A stretch of 39,918 nucleotides of DNA from Actinomycetota bacterium (GCA_027315345.1 DAHUYE010000082.1:1-39918); one strand, 5' to 3'. Counted from the first letter of the stretch, positions 14,157 through 22,425 are shown. The notes: a model not told the origin generated them from the sequence alone. Program-made: numbers and translations.

Positions 14157-15793
14157 CAGGCGTAGTCGTTGTCCACCGGGTTCGGGCTGCCGTACTGGAC
14201 CAGCCAGGTCTCGCCCGAGGTGAACGAAGCCGTGCACAGGTTCTGGGCACCGGTTATGTCACCGGCGCCGGCCCGCCAGGCCGGCACGTCGGGAGCGTAT
14301 GTGGAGCCGGCAATCTCGTCCCACTGAGTGATGGTCGAGTAGATGCCCGGCTCCGCCCCGAGACCGGTGAGGGCGGCCAGAGCGCCGGCCACCACCTGGT
14401 CGTTGGCCGCCGTGTCGCTGCTCCAGAGGGGGTTGCCGCTGCCGGCCGGCCCCTCGACGTCCAGCCACCACATGGGCGACACCACTCCCTGGCCGGCGGC
14501 GTAGGACCAGGCGTCTTCGGCGGCGTTGTATCCGTAGTTGTAGGCCATGCAGTTCGAATCAGTGGGAGCGCAGGTCCCGGCCGGGCCAGTGGCGCCGTGG
14601 GACGGAGTCGTATCGTTCACGAACGGCGAATTGATGTTCATATACAGCGTCAGCCCCCCCTGCCGGCCCCACGCCGCCTCGGCCGGGAGGCAGTCATTGT
14701 GGTTGAAGGCGGCGCCCCCGTTCACCCCCACGACGCTGACGGCCGCCGGCGCCGAAGGAATGTCGTTGCTCTGATCCGGGCACTGCGGCCAGGAGATGTC
14801 ATATCCGGTCGTACCGGACGTATACGGGTCCAGGCTGAGGGTGGTGGCCACTGTCACCACCGGGGCCGAGACCTTGTTGGTCTGGGCGCCGTGGAAGACC
14901 GCCGAGCCGTAGGAGAATACCGCCCCGTTGGCGGCCACCATCCAGTAGCCCTGGCCGGCGCCAGTGGTCGGGGCGCTGATCCCCACCACCGGGGCCGGGA
15001 CCGGTGAGCCTCCGTGGGAGCCCTGGAAGGTCGCATCCCCGAAGTTGAAAACCCCTCCGTCGGCGGCCGCCAGCCAGTAGCCGGCTCCGTCGGGGGTCAG
15101 GGCCATGCCCACGATGGGCTGGTTCAGGTGGATGGCGCCGGTGGAGCCCCGGAAGACGGCGTCTCCGAAGGTGAAGATCCCGCCGTCAGAGGCGACCAGG
15201 TAGTAGCCCCGGCCGTCCGGGGTGGGCGCCATGCCCACGATGGGTTGGTTGAGCCGCTCCGCCCCGGTGGAGCCGAAGAAGCCGGCGTCACCGAAGGTGA
15301 AAATGCCTCCGTCCGAGGCCACCAGCCAGTAACCCTGCCCGTCGGGCGTGGCCGCCATCCCCACGATCGGCTGGTTGAGGCGCTCGGCTCCGGTCGATCC
15401 GAAGAACCGTGCCGTCCCGAAGGCGAAGATGCCGCCGTCGGAGGCGACCAGCCAGTACCCCTTCTGGCCCGGCACCCCGGCCATTCCCACCACCGGTTTG
15501 GCCAGGGAGTGACCGGCCTCCGACCCGGCGAAGGGCGCCTCCCCGAAGGAGTACACCGACCCGTCCGCCCCGGCCAGCCAATAGGTGGAAGGCGGCACCG
15601 GCGCCCCCGAACCCGTCCCGGAAGGCTGGGTGGTGGTGGTCGTCGGGAGCGTGGTCGTGCTGGTGGTCGTGGTGGTGGTCTGGGCCTGGGCCGGAACGGC
15701 GGCGCCGGCGGTCAACAGGGCGGCCGCGCCGAGGGCCACCATCAGGCGGGCCAAAGAAGACACTGATGAGGGGAAGAGGTCGCGCAGAATCAT
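14153..15793 (-). CDS. Secreted protein: six 42-residue repeats plus a GH25/DUF1906-like domain
   Basis: 546 residues from ATG 15793. A signal peptide (hydrophobic LMVALGAAALLTAGAAV, likely cut after AQA) is followed by a Thr-rich linker. Six repeats of about 42 residues come next (roughly residues 70-322), with consensus GYWLVASDGGIFTFGDA then FFGSTGA and LNQPIVGMA.TPDG; six such units could form a beta-propeller. The C-terminal part (about 328-546) starts TGYDISWPQCP and contains WWLDVEG, AGALAALTGLGAEPGIYS and WLVQYGS...DNDYAC. This resembles the TIM-barrel lysozyme-like GH25/DUF1906 group, with D in YDISWPQ and D/E in LDVEG as likely catalytic acids. It may remodel cell wall or bind surface glycans. 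It diverges from the F420 oxidoreductase gene. Confidence 0.7.
   Translation of the reverse strand: MILRDLFPSSVSSLARLMVALGAAALLTAGAAVPAQAQTTTTTTSTTTLPTTTTTQPSGTGSGAPVPPSTYWLAGADGSVYSFGEAPFAGSEAGHSLAKPVVGMAGVPGQKGYWLVASDGGIFAFGTARFFGSTGAERLNQPIVGMAATPDGQGYWLVASDGGIFTFGDAGFFGSTGAERLNQPIVGMAPTPDGRGYYLVASDGGIFTFGDAVFRGSTGAIHLNQPIVGMALTPDGAGYWLAAADGGVFNFGDATFQGSHGGSPVPAPVVGISAPTTGAGQGYWMVAANGAVFSYGSAVFHGAQTNKVSAPVVTVATTLSLDPYTSGTTGYDISWPQCPDQSNDIPSAPAAVSVVGVNGGAAFNHNDCLPAEAAWGRQGGLTLYMNINSPFVNDTTPSHGATGPAGTCAPTDSNCMAYNYGYNAAEDAWSYAAGQGVVSPMWWLDVEGPAGSGNPLWSSDTAANDQVVAGALAALTGLGAEPGIYSTITQWDEIAGSTYAPDVPAWRAGAGDITGAQNLCTASFTSGETWLVQYGSPNPVDNDYAC
14835..15590 (-). repeat. Six tandem ~126-bp coding repeats
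   Basis: In-gene repeats encoding the YWLVASDGG units. The second, third and fourth copies are the most alike (GYWLVASDGGIF kept almost unchanged), suggesting recent duplication or gene conversion. The outer copies have diverged. Confidence 0.85.
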
Positions 15794-15806
15794 CCGGACA
15801 ATACCG

Positions 15807-15816
15807 GCGCTACCGT
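15807..15816. promoter_or_regulatory. Divergent -10 boxes sharing a central TA
   Basis: GCGCTACCGT reads TACCGT on the plus strand (15811-15816), eight bases before GTG 15825. It reads TAGCGC on the minus strand (15812-15807), thirteen bases before ATG 15793. The plus side fits a leaderless start; the minus side is weaker. Confidence 0.35.
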
Positions 15817-15824
15817 GCCCGGCT

Positions 15825-16817
15825 GTGCCACCCTCCACGCCCATAGCTGTCACCGTCGCCCCGCTGCTGGCGCTGGGGCCGGCCAACGCCCTCGAGGTGG
15901 CCCGCCGGGCCGAGGCCCTCGGCTACAGCTCGTTCTGGACCGCCGAGGTGACCGGGCCGGAGGCCTTCGGTCTCCTGGGGGCAGTCTCCCAGGCCGCCCC
16001 CAGCCTCGGGCTCGGGACGGGGGTGGTGGCCCTGCAGCTGCGCACCCCGCCCCTGCTGGCCATGGCCGCCGCCACTCTCCAGTCCCTGGTCCCGGACCGC
16101 GACGTGTGGGTGGGGGTCGGCATCTCCAGCCCGGTGGTGGCCGGGCGCTGGCACGGGGCCGACTACGGGGACCGCCCCCTGGCCCAGGTCAGCGAGTTCG
16201 TCAGCCTGCTGCGGGCCTGTCTGTCCGGGGAGCAGGTCGACCATGAGGGTGACTTCTACAAGATCTCCCGCTTCCGCCTGGGCCTGCGGCTGGGGGAGCG
16301 GAGGCCCAAGATCGTGGTCGGGGCCCTCAACGAGAAGATGCTGGCCCTGGCCGGCCGGCAGGCCGACGCCGTGCTTCTCAACTACCTGCCGGCATCCCAC
16401 GTGCCGTGGTCGGTGGAGCAGGTGCGCAAGGGTGGTGACGCCCAGATCCTGGCCTATGTCCATGTCGGGGTGGCCGACCGGGCCGCCGGCCTGGAGTTGG
16501 CCCGCCGGGACCTGTTCTCCTACGCCACGGTCGATTCCTACGCCCGCAACTTCGAGCGGGCCGGCTACGGGGACTCGGTGCGGGCTGTGCGAGAGGCTCA
16601 CGCCGCCCGGGACCGGGACGGGGCGGTGGCGGCCGTGTCCGAGGAGATGGTGGACGGCATCGACGTGCTCGGGGATGCCGATCACGTGGCCGCCACCGTC
16701 CGGGCCTATGTCGACGGCGGGGTCGACCTGCCCATCGTCTTTCCCCTCCCGTGGGGCCCGGATCGCATGCAGGTGGTCCAGGACACCCTGGAAGCCGCCG
16801 CCGCCGGGGTCAGCTAG
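15825..16817 (+). CDS. LLM-class (luciferase-like) F420-dependent oxidoreductase
   Basis: About 330 residues of the luciferase-like monooxygenase fold, a family that in actinobacteria mostly uses coenzyme F420. Typical segments: NALEVARRAEALGYSSFWTAE at the first helix, SLGLGTGVVALQLRTPPLLAMAAATL, DVWVGVGISSP, and KIVVGALNEKMLALAGRQADAVLLNYL. Later, VLGDADHVAATVRAYVDGGVD and PLPWGPD close the barrel. The frame continues upstream to 15585, but that part is the antisense of the Thr-rich linker and reads as poly-Val. GTG 15825 is preferred because TACCGT lies eight bases upstream and the barrel strand starts immediately. Substrate unknown. A hairpin follows the stop. Confidence 0.85.
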   Translation: MPPSTPIAVTVAPLLALGPANALEVARRAEALGYSSFWTAEVTGPEAFGLLGAVSQAAPSLGLGTGVVALQLRTPPLLAMAAATLQSLVPDRDVWVGVGISSPVVAGRWHGADYGDRPLAQVSEFVSLLRACLSGEQVDHEGDFYKISRFRLGLRLGERRPKIVVGALNEKMLALAGRQADAVLLNYLPASHVPWSVEQVRKGGDAQILAYVHVGVADRAAGLELARRDLFSYATVDSYARNFERAGYGDSVRAVREAHAARDRDGAVAAVSEEMVDGIDVLGDADHVAATVRAYVDGGVDLPIVFPLPWGPDRMQVVQDTLEAAAAGVS

Positions 16818-16821
16818 GCCG

Positions 16822-16840
16822 CCGGGCGTGTGACGCCCGG
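16822..16840. terminator. Bidirectional hairpin between convergent genes
   Basis: Perfect 8-bp stem CCGGGCGT / ACGCCCGG with loop GTG. It fills the 24-bp gap between the F420-oxidoreductase stop and the dxs stop, so it can serve both. Confidence 0.65.
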
Positions 16841-16841
16841 T

Positions 16842-18716
16842 TCAGTCCGGCTCGGCGGCGGCCAGGGCGTGGCGGACGGAAGTGGCGATGCCCTCCCCGC
16901 CCAGACCCAGGCGGGCCAGGATGGCGGATGGCTTGGCGTGGGGGATGTAGTCCAGCGGGGTGCCCAGGACCAGCACCGGCGGGCAGCGCCGGCCACCGTT
17001 TAGGTCGGCCAGGGCGCCGTGGATGTGACTTCCGGCTCCGCCCTCCCGCACTCCGTCCTCCACCGTGACCACCAGGCGGTGGCGGGCGGCGTCGCTGAGC
17101 ATGTCCGGGTCCAGCGGAGCCAGCACCCGGGGGTCCCAGAGGGTGACCCCGATACCTTCGGAGGCCAACTTCTCCGCCGCTTCCCGGGCGGCGCCGACCA
17201 TGTTGCCCACGGCGATGATGCAGACGTCCTCGCCCGAGAGCAGCTGCCTGGCCTCCAGGCCCGCGCCGACCTCGGAGTCGGGGATCTGACGGGCGGCGCC
17301 GTTGGGCCAGCGGATGGCGGAAGGTCCTTCCAGGGTCAGGGCGTGGTCGAGCATGACCGTGAGCTCCTGGGCCGAGGAGGGCGCATAGACGGTGAGGCCG
17401 GGGATCTCCAGGGTCAGGGCCAGATCGAAGATGCCGTGGTGGCTGGGGCCGTTGTCACCGGTGATGCCGGCCCGGTCCAGGGCGAAGACGACCGGGAGCT
17501 TGTGCAGCCCCACGTCGAAGACAGCCTGATCCAGAGCCCGGGTGAAGAAGGTGGAGTAGACGGCCACCACCGGGCGCAGGCCGCCCATGGCCATGCCGGC
17601 GGCGGCGGTGACGGCGTGCTGTTCGGCTATGCCCACGTCCATGAACCGCTCCGGATAGCGGCTCTCGAAGGGAAGCAGCCCGGTGGGCCCGGACATGGCG
17701 GCGGTGATGGCGAAGACCCGGGGGTCGCGCTCGGCGGCGGCCAGGATGGCGCCGGTGAAGGCGTCGGTGTAGGTCTGGGGACTGGCGCTCGAGGACGGGT
17801 CGGTGGAGACGACCTTGAAGTCGTGCAGGCGCTGCACGGTGTCCTCTTCGGCCGGGGCGTAGCCCTTTCCCTTGTGAGTCAGGACGTGGATGATGATCGG
17901 GCCTTCGTTGTACTCGGCCGCTCCGGTCAGGGCCCGCTCCATCCCCTCGATGTCGTGGCCGTCGATTGGGCCGGTGTAGCGCACGCCCAGGGCGTCGAAA
18001 AATACGCTGGGCCCGGTGAGGCCCTGAACGGCCGTGCGCATACCGGACCAGCCCGAGGCGGCCAGCCGGCGGATGAAGGGCATCTCCTCGACCACGTGAC
18101 CCATCCGGAACCGGGTGCGCTGGTAGGTGCGGGACAACCGCAGCCGGGTCAGGCTCTGGGACAGGCGGGAGACGGTGGGGGCGTAGGAGCGGCCGTTGTC
18201 ATTGAGGATGATGATGACCTTGCAGCCGGAGTGGCCCAGGTTGTTGAGGGCCTCATAAGCCATTCCTCCGGTCAGGCTGCCGTCGCCCACCACGGCCACG
18301 ATGCGCCGGCCCGGATCTCCCATGACCCGCTGGGCCGTGGCGAACCCGTGGGCGTAGCTGAGGATGGTGGAGGCGTGGCTGTTCTCCACCCAGTCGTGCT
18401 CGGACTCGGTCCGGTTCGGGTAGCCCGACAGCCCACCTTCCTGGCGGAGGGTGGCGAAGGAGTCCCGGCGTCCGGTGACCAGCTTGTGGACGTAGGCCTG
18501 GTGGCCGGTGTCCCACAGCAGGATGTCGTGGGGGGAGTCGAAGACCCGGTGGAGAGCCAGGGTCAACTCCACCGCCCCCAGGTTGGAGCCCAGGTGACCG
18601 CCCGTGACGGTGACGGTGTTGACGATGAAGGCCCGCAGCTCCGAGGCAAGTTCGTCCAGCTCCGGATAGGAGAGCCGGCGCAGATCGGAGGGGCTGTCTA
18701 TGCGCTCTAGGTACAT
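16842..18716 (-). CDS. dxs: 1-deoxy-D-xylulose-5-phosphate synthase
   Basis: 624 residues, normal length for DXS, the thiamine-diphosphate enzyme that joins pyruvate and glyceraldehyde-3-phosphate at the start of the MEP isoprenoid pathway. The conserved His is in TVTGGHLGSNLG (H41). The ThDP/Mg motif is GDGSLTGG (144-151) followed by LNDNGRSYAP. The transketolase-like central domain has DVGIAEQHA with the catalytic Glu (E365), and the C-terminal transketolase domain ends near residue 615. ATG 18716 gives the expected MYLERIDSPSDLR start. The gene diverges from a small conserved unknown gene with 50 bp between starts. It is the only pathway gene visible. Confidence 0.95.
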   Translation of the reverse strand: MYLERIDSPSDLRRLSYPELDELASELRAFIVNTVTVTGGHLGSNLGAVELTLALHRVFDSPHDILLWDTGHQAYVHKLVTGRRDSFATLRQEGGLSGYPNRTESEHDWVENSHASTILSYAHGFATAQRVMGDPGRRIVAVVGDGSLTGGMAYEALNNLGHSGCKVIIILNDNGRSYAPTVSRLSQSLTRLRLSRTYQRTRFRMGHVVEEMPFIRRLAASGWSGMRTAVQGLTGPSVFFDALGVRYTGPIDGHDIEGMERALTGAAEYNEGPIIIHVLTHKGKGYAPAEEDTVQRLHDFKVVSTDPSSSASPQTYTDAFTGAILAAAERDPRVFAITAAMSGPTGLLPFESRYPERFMDVGIAEQHAVTAAAGMAMGGLRPVVAVYSTFFTRALDQAVFDVGLHKLPVVFALDRAGITGDNGPSHHGIFDLALTLEIPGLTVYAPSSAQELTVMLDHALTLEGPSAIRWPNGAARQIPDSEVGAGLEARQLLSGEDVCIIAVGNMVGAAREAAEKLASEGIGVTLWDPRVLAPLDPDMLSDAARHRLVVTVEDGVREGGAGSHIHGALADLNGGRRCPPVLVLGTPLDYIPHAKPSAILARLGLGGEGIATSVRHALAAAEPD

Positions 18717-18753
18717 GGAGAATCGGCCCCAAAGCTACCCGGAGGCAGCCCGT

Positions 18754-18759
18754 TATCCT
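18754..18759 (+). promoter_or_regulatory. Putative -10 box, leaderless start of the small unknown gene
   Basis: TATCCT, seven bases, then GTG 18767. The spacing puts transcription start at the start codon. There is no ribosome site in between. Confidence 0.45.
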
Positions 18760-18766
18760 GTCGCCC

Positions 18767-19081
18767 GTGGAGATACCCGCCGGGGCCCGGCTCAAGAGCG
18801 CCGTCTGTGACACCGAGGTGGTCGTCACCAAGGGCCTGGCCGACGGGCCCGGGCTTTACTGCGGCGGCGCCTCCATGCTGGCCGCAGGGGAAGAGGCCGG
18901 CGCGTCCGAATCTCCCGCCCTGGATCCGCAGCGGGCCGGGGGCACGGTGCTGGGCAAGCGCTACACCGACGCCAGCGGCGCCCTCGAGGTCCTCTGCGTC
19001 AAGGCCGGCCGGGGCAGCCTGGCTCTGGGCGAGGAGCCGCTGAGCCTGCGCCAGGCCAAGCCCCTGCCCTCCTCCGACTGA
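18767..19081 (+). CDS. Small conserved actinobacterial protein of unknown function
   Basis: 104 residues. It reads as a soluble, single-domain protein: LKSAVCDTEVVVTKG, then a Cys-Gly-Gly turn (YCGGASM), ALDPQRAGGTVLGKRYTD, ALEVLCVKAGRGSLALGEEPL, and a conserved-looking end KPLPSSD. Three Cys residues are present, two in possible strand-turn positions. I have seen similar short proteins in other actinobacteria but know no function. GTG 18767 appears leaderless (TATCCT seven bases upstream). It diverges from dxs and converges with the homogentisate dioxygenase gene. A binding role is possible but unsupported. Confidence 0.65.
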   Translation: MEIPAGARLKSAVCDTEVVVTKGLADGPGLYCGGASMLAAGEEAGASESPALDPQRAGGTVLGKRYTDASGALEVLCVKAGRGSLALGEEPLSLRQAKPLPSSD

Positions 19082-19130
19082 GGGCCCCCGACCGAGCGCC
19101 TCAGACGGAGCGGACCGGGCGGGCGGCGGT

Positions 19131-20291
19131 TCAGCGCCCCAGCCAGGAGGCCGGGTAGTCCGGGTCGGATATGGCCCGGGCGGCGTCGGAGACCATCAAG
19201 GGCCGGAAGGTGTCGATCATCACCGCCGTCTCCTCGGTGCGGGCCTTGTTCATGGATGCTTCCAGGCTGCCCGGCTGGGGGCCGTGGACGAAGCCGGCCG
19301 GGTGGTAGGAGAGCGACCCGGCCCGGATGCCTGATCCGCTCCGGCTCATGAAGTCCCCGGCCGAATAGAAGAGGATCTCATCGCAGTCCACGTTGGAGTG
19401 GTGATAGGGGATCTTGACCGCCTCGGGATGGAAGTCGAAGGGGCGGGGCACGAAGGAACACACCGCCATCCCCGGACCGGAGAAGGTCTGGTGCACGGGA
19501 GGCGGCTGGTGCAGCGAGCCCACGATGGGTTCGAAGTCCCGGATGGACAGGGCGAAGGGGTACAGACAGCCGTCCCAGCCCACCACGTCGAAGGGATGAT
19601 GGGCGTGGATCATCCTGGTCAGGCCACCCGCGGTCCGGACCAGCACGGGAACATCGTTGTCCTCGTGCTGGTCCGGCGGGCCGGGGAGACGGATGTCCCG
19701 TTCGGTGAACGGGGCGCCTTCGCCGAGTTGTCCCCGGGGGGTCAGATATTTGGCCGGGATGCCGATGTGGCCCCGGGCCTGGATGACCAGCGTGCTGAGG
19801 CTCCCGTCCGGTTCCCACTGATGGGTGACGCCGGCGGGCACCACCACGTAATCCCCCGGCCCGATGGCCAGCGGCCCGAAGGAACTGCGCAACACGGCCG
19901 TGCCCGACTGCACATAGACGAGCTCATCGCCCACGGCGCTGCGGTAGAGGGGGCTGGGTGAATCGGCGGCGCTGAAGGCGATCTCCACGTCATCGTTGGC
20001 CAGCAGGTGGTGCCGGCCGGTGACCGGATCGCCTTGCGCCTCCAGCAGCCAGCTGCGCAGATGGCGGGGCTCCAGCGGCAGGTCGTGGCGGAAGCAGCCG
20101 CGGCTGTGCTCCGACCCGGGCACGGCCTCCAGGGCCACGATGGCACTGGGGGAGTGGAGGTGGTAGAGGAGGGACGACTCCTCGGAGAAGCCCTCGGCGC
20201 CGACCAGCTCCTCGTGCAGGTGACCGTCTCCGCGCCGGGCCAGGGTGTGGCGCTTGGCCGGTACGTCTCCCGCCCGCTGGTAGTGGGGCAT
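19131..20291 (-). CDS. hmgA: Homogentisate 1,2-dioxygenase
   Basis: 386 residues of the cupin-type homogentisate dioxygenase family. It opens the ring of homogentisate to maleylacetoacetate in tyrosine breakdown. Evidence: the start MPHYQRAGDVPAKRH, a cupin strand set around VQSGTAVLRSSFGPLAIGPGDYVVVPAG, HPFDVVGWDGCLYPFALSI, and the metal region YHHSNVDCDE...HPAGFVHGP. Likely iron ligands are H297 or H298, E305 and H336. Classical enzymes have about 430-450 residues; this shorter form is plausible for actinobacteria. ATG 20291 lies 8 bp after the HPPD stop and just behind CCGGAG. Third gene of the Phe/Tyr operon. The later maleylacetoacetate isomerase and fumarylacetoacetase genes are not visible. 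Confidence 0.88.
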   Translation of the reverse strand: MPHYQRAGDVPAKRHTLARRGDGHLHEELVGAEGFSEESSLLYHLHSPSAIVALEAVPGSEHSRGCFRHDLPLEPRHLRSWLLEAQGDPVTGRHHLLANDDVEIAFSAADSPSPLYRSAVGDELVYVQSGTAVLRSSFGPLAIGPGDYVVVPAGVTHQWEPDGSLSTLVIQARGHIGIPAKYLTPRGQLGEGAPFTERDIRLPGPPDQHEDNDVPVLVRTAGGLTRMIHAHHPFDVVGWDGCLYPFALSIRDFEPIVGSLHQPPPVHQTFSGPGMAVCSFVPRPFDFHPEAVKIPYHHSNVDCDEILFYSAGDFMSRSGSGIRAGSLSYHPAGFVHGPQPGSLEASMNKARTEETAVMIDTFRPLMVSDAARAISDPDYPASWLGR

Positions 20292-20299
20292 CTCCGGCT

Positions 20300-21463
20300 C
20301 TAGAGGTTGCCCCGCCGGGCCTGCTCGGCCTCGATGGCGGTGAAGAGTGCCTTGAAGTTGCCCTCCCCGAAGCCGCGGGCCCCCTGGCGCTGGATGATCT
20401 CGAGGAAGACGGTCGGCCGGCTGGCTACGTTCTCGGTGAAGATCTGCAGCAGGTATCCGTCCGGGTCCCGGTCGACCAGGATCCCCAGTTCCTTGAGGCG
20501 GGCCCAGGGCAGATCCCGGCCCAGTTCGCCCAGGCGATCGGGAGCCTCGTCGTAATAGCTGTCCGGGACCCGCAGGAAGCGGATGCCGCGCCGGCGCAAC
20601 TCGGCCACCGAGGCGACCATGTCGGCGCTGCGCAGGGCCACGTGCTGAACGCCGGGGCCGCGGTAGTAATCGAGGAACTCCTCGATCTGGCTCTTGCGCA
20701 GGCCGGCGGCGGGCTCGTTGATGGGCTGGACCACCTCGGCGCCGTCCCACACCACCGTGGAGCGCAGGGCCGAGTAATCGGTCGATATGGCTTCATCCCC
20801 GAAGTGCTGCAGGCGGGACATGCCCCACACCGTCTCGTACCACTGCACCCAGTCCTCCAGGCGGTGGTCCTCGACATTGGCCACCACGTGGTCGTAGCCG
20901 ACCAGGCCGGCCGGCGGCCCGACGGCGGCGGGAACTTCGAGCGTGCTCCCGCGCCCCGGGCCGGCCGGCTCATAGCCGGGCAGGAAGCAGCCCCGGTAGG
21001 AGCCGCGCTCGATCAGGCTGTGCACGGTGTCCCCGTAGGCCCGCACCGAAGCGGTGGACACGATCCCCTCCGGGGTCTCCTCTTCGACCGGCGCCTGGTG
21101 GGGATCGGCCCCCCGGCGCACGGCGGCCCGCCAGGCGGTTCCCGCGCTTTCGACCGCGTAGGCGACGTCTCGTACGCCGTCCCCGTGGCGGCGGATGTGC
21201 TCGGCCATCTCCGAGTCGGGATCGAGGGGGCTGCTCACCACGAAACGGCAGCGGCCTGCCTCCAGTACGAACGACTGCCGGTCCCGCACCCCGGTCTCCG
21301 GGCCGGCGTAGGCGGTGACCTCGAAGCCGAATCCGTGGGCGAAGAAGTAGGCGGCGTGGCGGGCATTGCCCACCCACCAGTGCAGGTGGTCGAAGCCCAA
21401 GAGCCGGGGCGCAGCAGGAGGCTCCCGCGTCTCCAGCAGCCCGGTGCCGGTGGAGGCGCTCAT
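20300..21463 (-). CDS. hppD: 4-hydroxyphenylpyruvate dioxygenase
   Basis: 387 residues, the standard length. The enzyme converts 4-hydroxyphenylpyruvate to homogentisate with O2 and Fe(II). Two VOC-fold halves are visible: FDHLHWWVGNARHAAYFF opens the first and GYDHVVANVEDH the second. The facial triad is H192, H274 (GVQHVALRS) and E355 (VFLEIIQRQG). The signature C-terminus GARGFGEGNFKALFTAIE is intact. ATG 21463 overlaps the stop of a nine-codon micro-ORF as ATGA (see repeat 21455-21500), suggesting coupled translation from the upstream phenylalanine hydroxylase gene. The aminotransferase that makes its substrate is not in view. Confidence 0.95.
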   Translation of the reverse strand: MSASTGTGLLETREPPAAPRLLGFDHLHWWVGNARHAAYFFAHGFGFEVTAYAGPETGVRDRQSFVLEAGRCRFVVSSPLDPDSEMAEHIRRHGDGVRDVAYAVESAGTAWRAAVRRGADPHQAPVEEETPEGIVSTASVRAYGDTVHSLIERGSYRGCFLPGYEPAGPGRGSTLEVPAAVGPPAGLVGYDHVVANVEDHRLEDWVQWYETVWGMSRLQHFGDEAISTDYSALRSTVVWDGAEVVQPINEPAAGLRKSQIEEFLDYYRGPGVQHVALRSADMVASVAELRRRGIRFLRVPDSYYDEAPDRLGELGRDLPWARLKELGILVDRDPDGYLLQIFTENVASRPTVFLEIIQRQGARGFGEGNFKALFTAIEAEQARRGNL

Positions 21464-21500
21464 GGAGCGACCATTCCGACGGCGCTCATGGAGCGACCAT
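21455..21500 (-). repeat. 26-bp tandem duplication at the hydroxylase-HPPD junction
   Basis: The 20-bp sequence GGCGCTCATGGAGCGACCAT occurs at 21455-21474 and again at 21481-21500, offset 26 bases. On the minus strand each copy holds the hydroxylase's last codons, a TGA and an overlapping ATG. The result is a micro-ORF 21489-21460 (MSAVGMVAP, stop). Its ATG overlaps the hydroxylase stop and its TGA overlaps the HPPD start. Confidence 0.9.
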
Positions 21501-22340
21501 GTCCCTGTACCACTCGTCCCCGTAATCGGTGAAGAACGTCATCAGGTCGCTGGTCATACTGTCGAAGGACTCGGCCCGGAAGAGCCGGGGCTGGTAGGTG
21601 GTGATGTCGTAATCGGTGGTCCCCATGGCCACGATGTCCCAGGGGGAGACCGAGGCGGAGCGGTACTCCTGCAGCTCCCCGAACGACGAGAGGAGGCCGG
21701 CCCCGTAGGCCTTGTCCTCCCCGTCCTCTCCCACCAGTCCGAACTCGATGGTGAACCAGAACACCCGGCTCAGGAACGCATGGGCCGCATCGTCCTGGGT
21801 CCGGGCCGAGGCCTTTCCGGCCGCTTCGTAGACCTCGGCCAGGGCCTGGCTTCCCAGGGCCGGAGCGTGGCCGATGATCTCATGGATGATGTCGGGCTCG
21901 GGGGTGTAGAAGGGCACCGAGTGGTGCCGGACGTACTGGGTGGACAGGAAGGTACGCCGGCCCAGGGCGCCGTAGAAGTCCCGGGCCGGCACCAGCCCGG
22001 GCACGGGCTGGATGGCGAAGCCGGTCAGGGCGCTGACAGCCTGGTTCACCTCCCGGAGTTGGGGGACCCGCTCGGTGGGCAGGCCCAGTCGGGCCATGGT
22101 GCGCCGGTAGTCGGCGCAGGCGTGGCGGGCGTGCTCCTCGGCCAGCCTGCCGCTGACCAGGGCCCAGACCTCGTCCTCCTCGGCGGTATAGGTGACATCG
22201 GCCGGGCCGGCCTCGGGACGGAAGCCCTCCGCCACCCGGGCGATCTCGGCCCGGCGGGCCCGGTAGGCAGGATCGTGGAAGCCAGGGTGGTCAGCAGGCA
22301 GCGCCAACATGGCGGTCGTCCCGGCCGGGCTCATACCCAC
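21486..22340 (-). CDS. phhA: Phenylalanine 4-monooxygenase (pterin-dependent)
   Basis: About 284 residues of the catalytic domain shared by aromatic amino-acid hydroxylases; the single-domain bacterial form converts Phe to Tyr. Iron ligands are H153 and H158 in IIHEIIGHAP and E199 in FWFTIEFGL. Other family segments are YTPEPD, AYGAGLLSSFGELQEY and the C-terminal MTFFTDYGDEWY. Start: GTG 22340 sits seven bases after CATGAT, with TTGTCA 17 bases further up, so a leaderless start fits. ATG 22334 and ATG 22400 are alternatives; 22400 would lie upstream of this promoter. First gene of the operon, divergent from an Lrp-type regulator that is a natural candidate controller. Confidence 0.9.
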   Translation of the reverse strand: MGMSPAGTTAMLALPADHPGFHDPAYRARRAEIARVAEGFRPEAGPADVTYTAEEDEVWALVSGRLAEEHARHACADYRRTMARLGLPTERVPQLREVNQAVSALTGFAIQPVPGLVPARDFYGALGRRTFLSTQYVRHHSVPFYTPEPDIIHEIIGHAPALGSQALAEVYEAAGKASARTQDDAAHAFLSRVFWFTIEFGLVGEDGEDKAYGAGLLSSFGELQEYRSASVSPWDIVAMGTTDYDITTYQPRLFRAESFDSMTSDLMTFFTDYGDEWYRDMVAP

Positions 22341-22347
22341 GTTACCG

Positions 22348-22376
22348 ATCATGAGCCCGGACGCGACAGATGACAA
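22348..22376 (-). promoter_or_regulatory. Promoter of the Phe/Tyr catabolic operon
   Basis: Minus strand TTGTCA (22376-22371), 17-base spacer, CATGAT (22353-22348). The predicted start lies next to GTG 22340. The -35 to -60 region faces the Lrp gene, where regulator binding could act. Confidence 0.45.
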
Positions 22377-22425
22377 GTACAACCGATGAAATACAGACAT
22401 TCCGCCATCAGGAGGAGCCTGACCC

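Noticed and set aside
14835-15590. CRISPR-like array
   Set aside because: The repetition is in-frame coding sequence without spacers.
15585-15824. Val-rich N-terminal extension of the F420 oxidoreductase
   Set aside because: It is the reverse complement of the Thr-rich linker of the secreted repeat protein; GTG 15825 has better context.
17019-18710. 563-residue open frame antisense to dxs
   Set aside because: GC-rich shadow with Gly/His/Val-rich, low-complexity translation; dxs on the other strand is unambiguous. The same applies to long antisense frames at 27266-28909 and 31783-33315.
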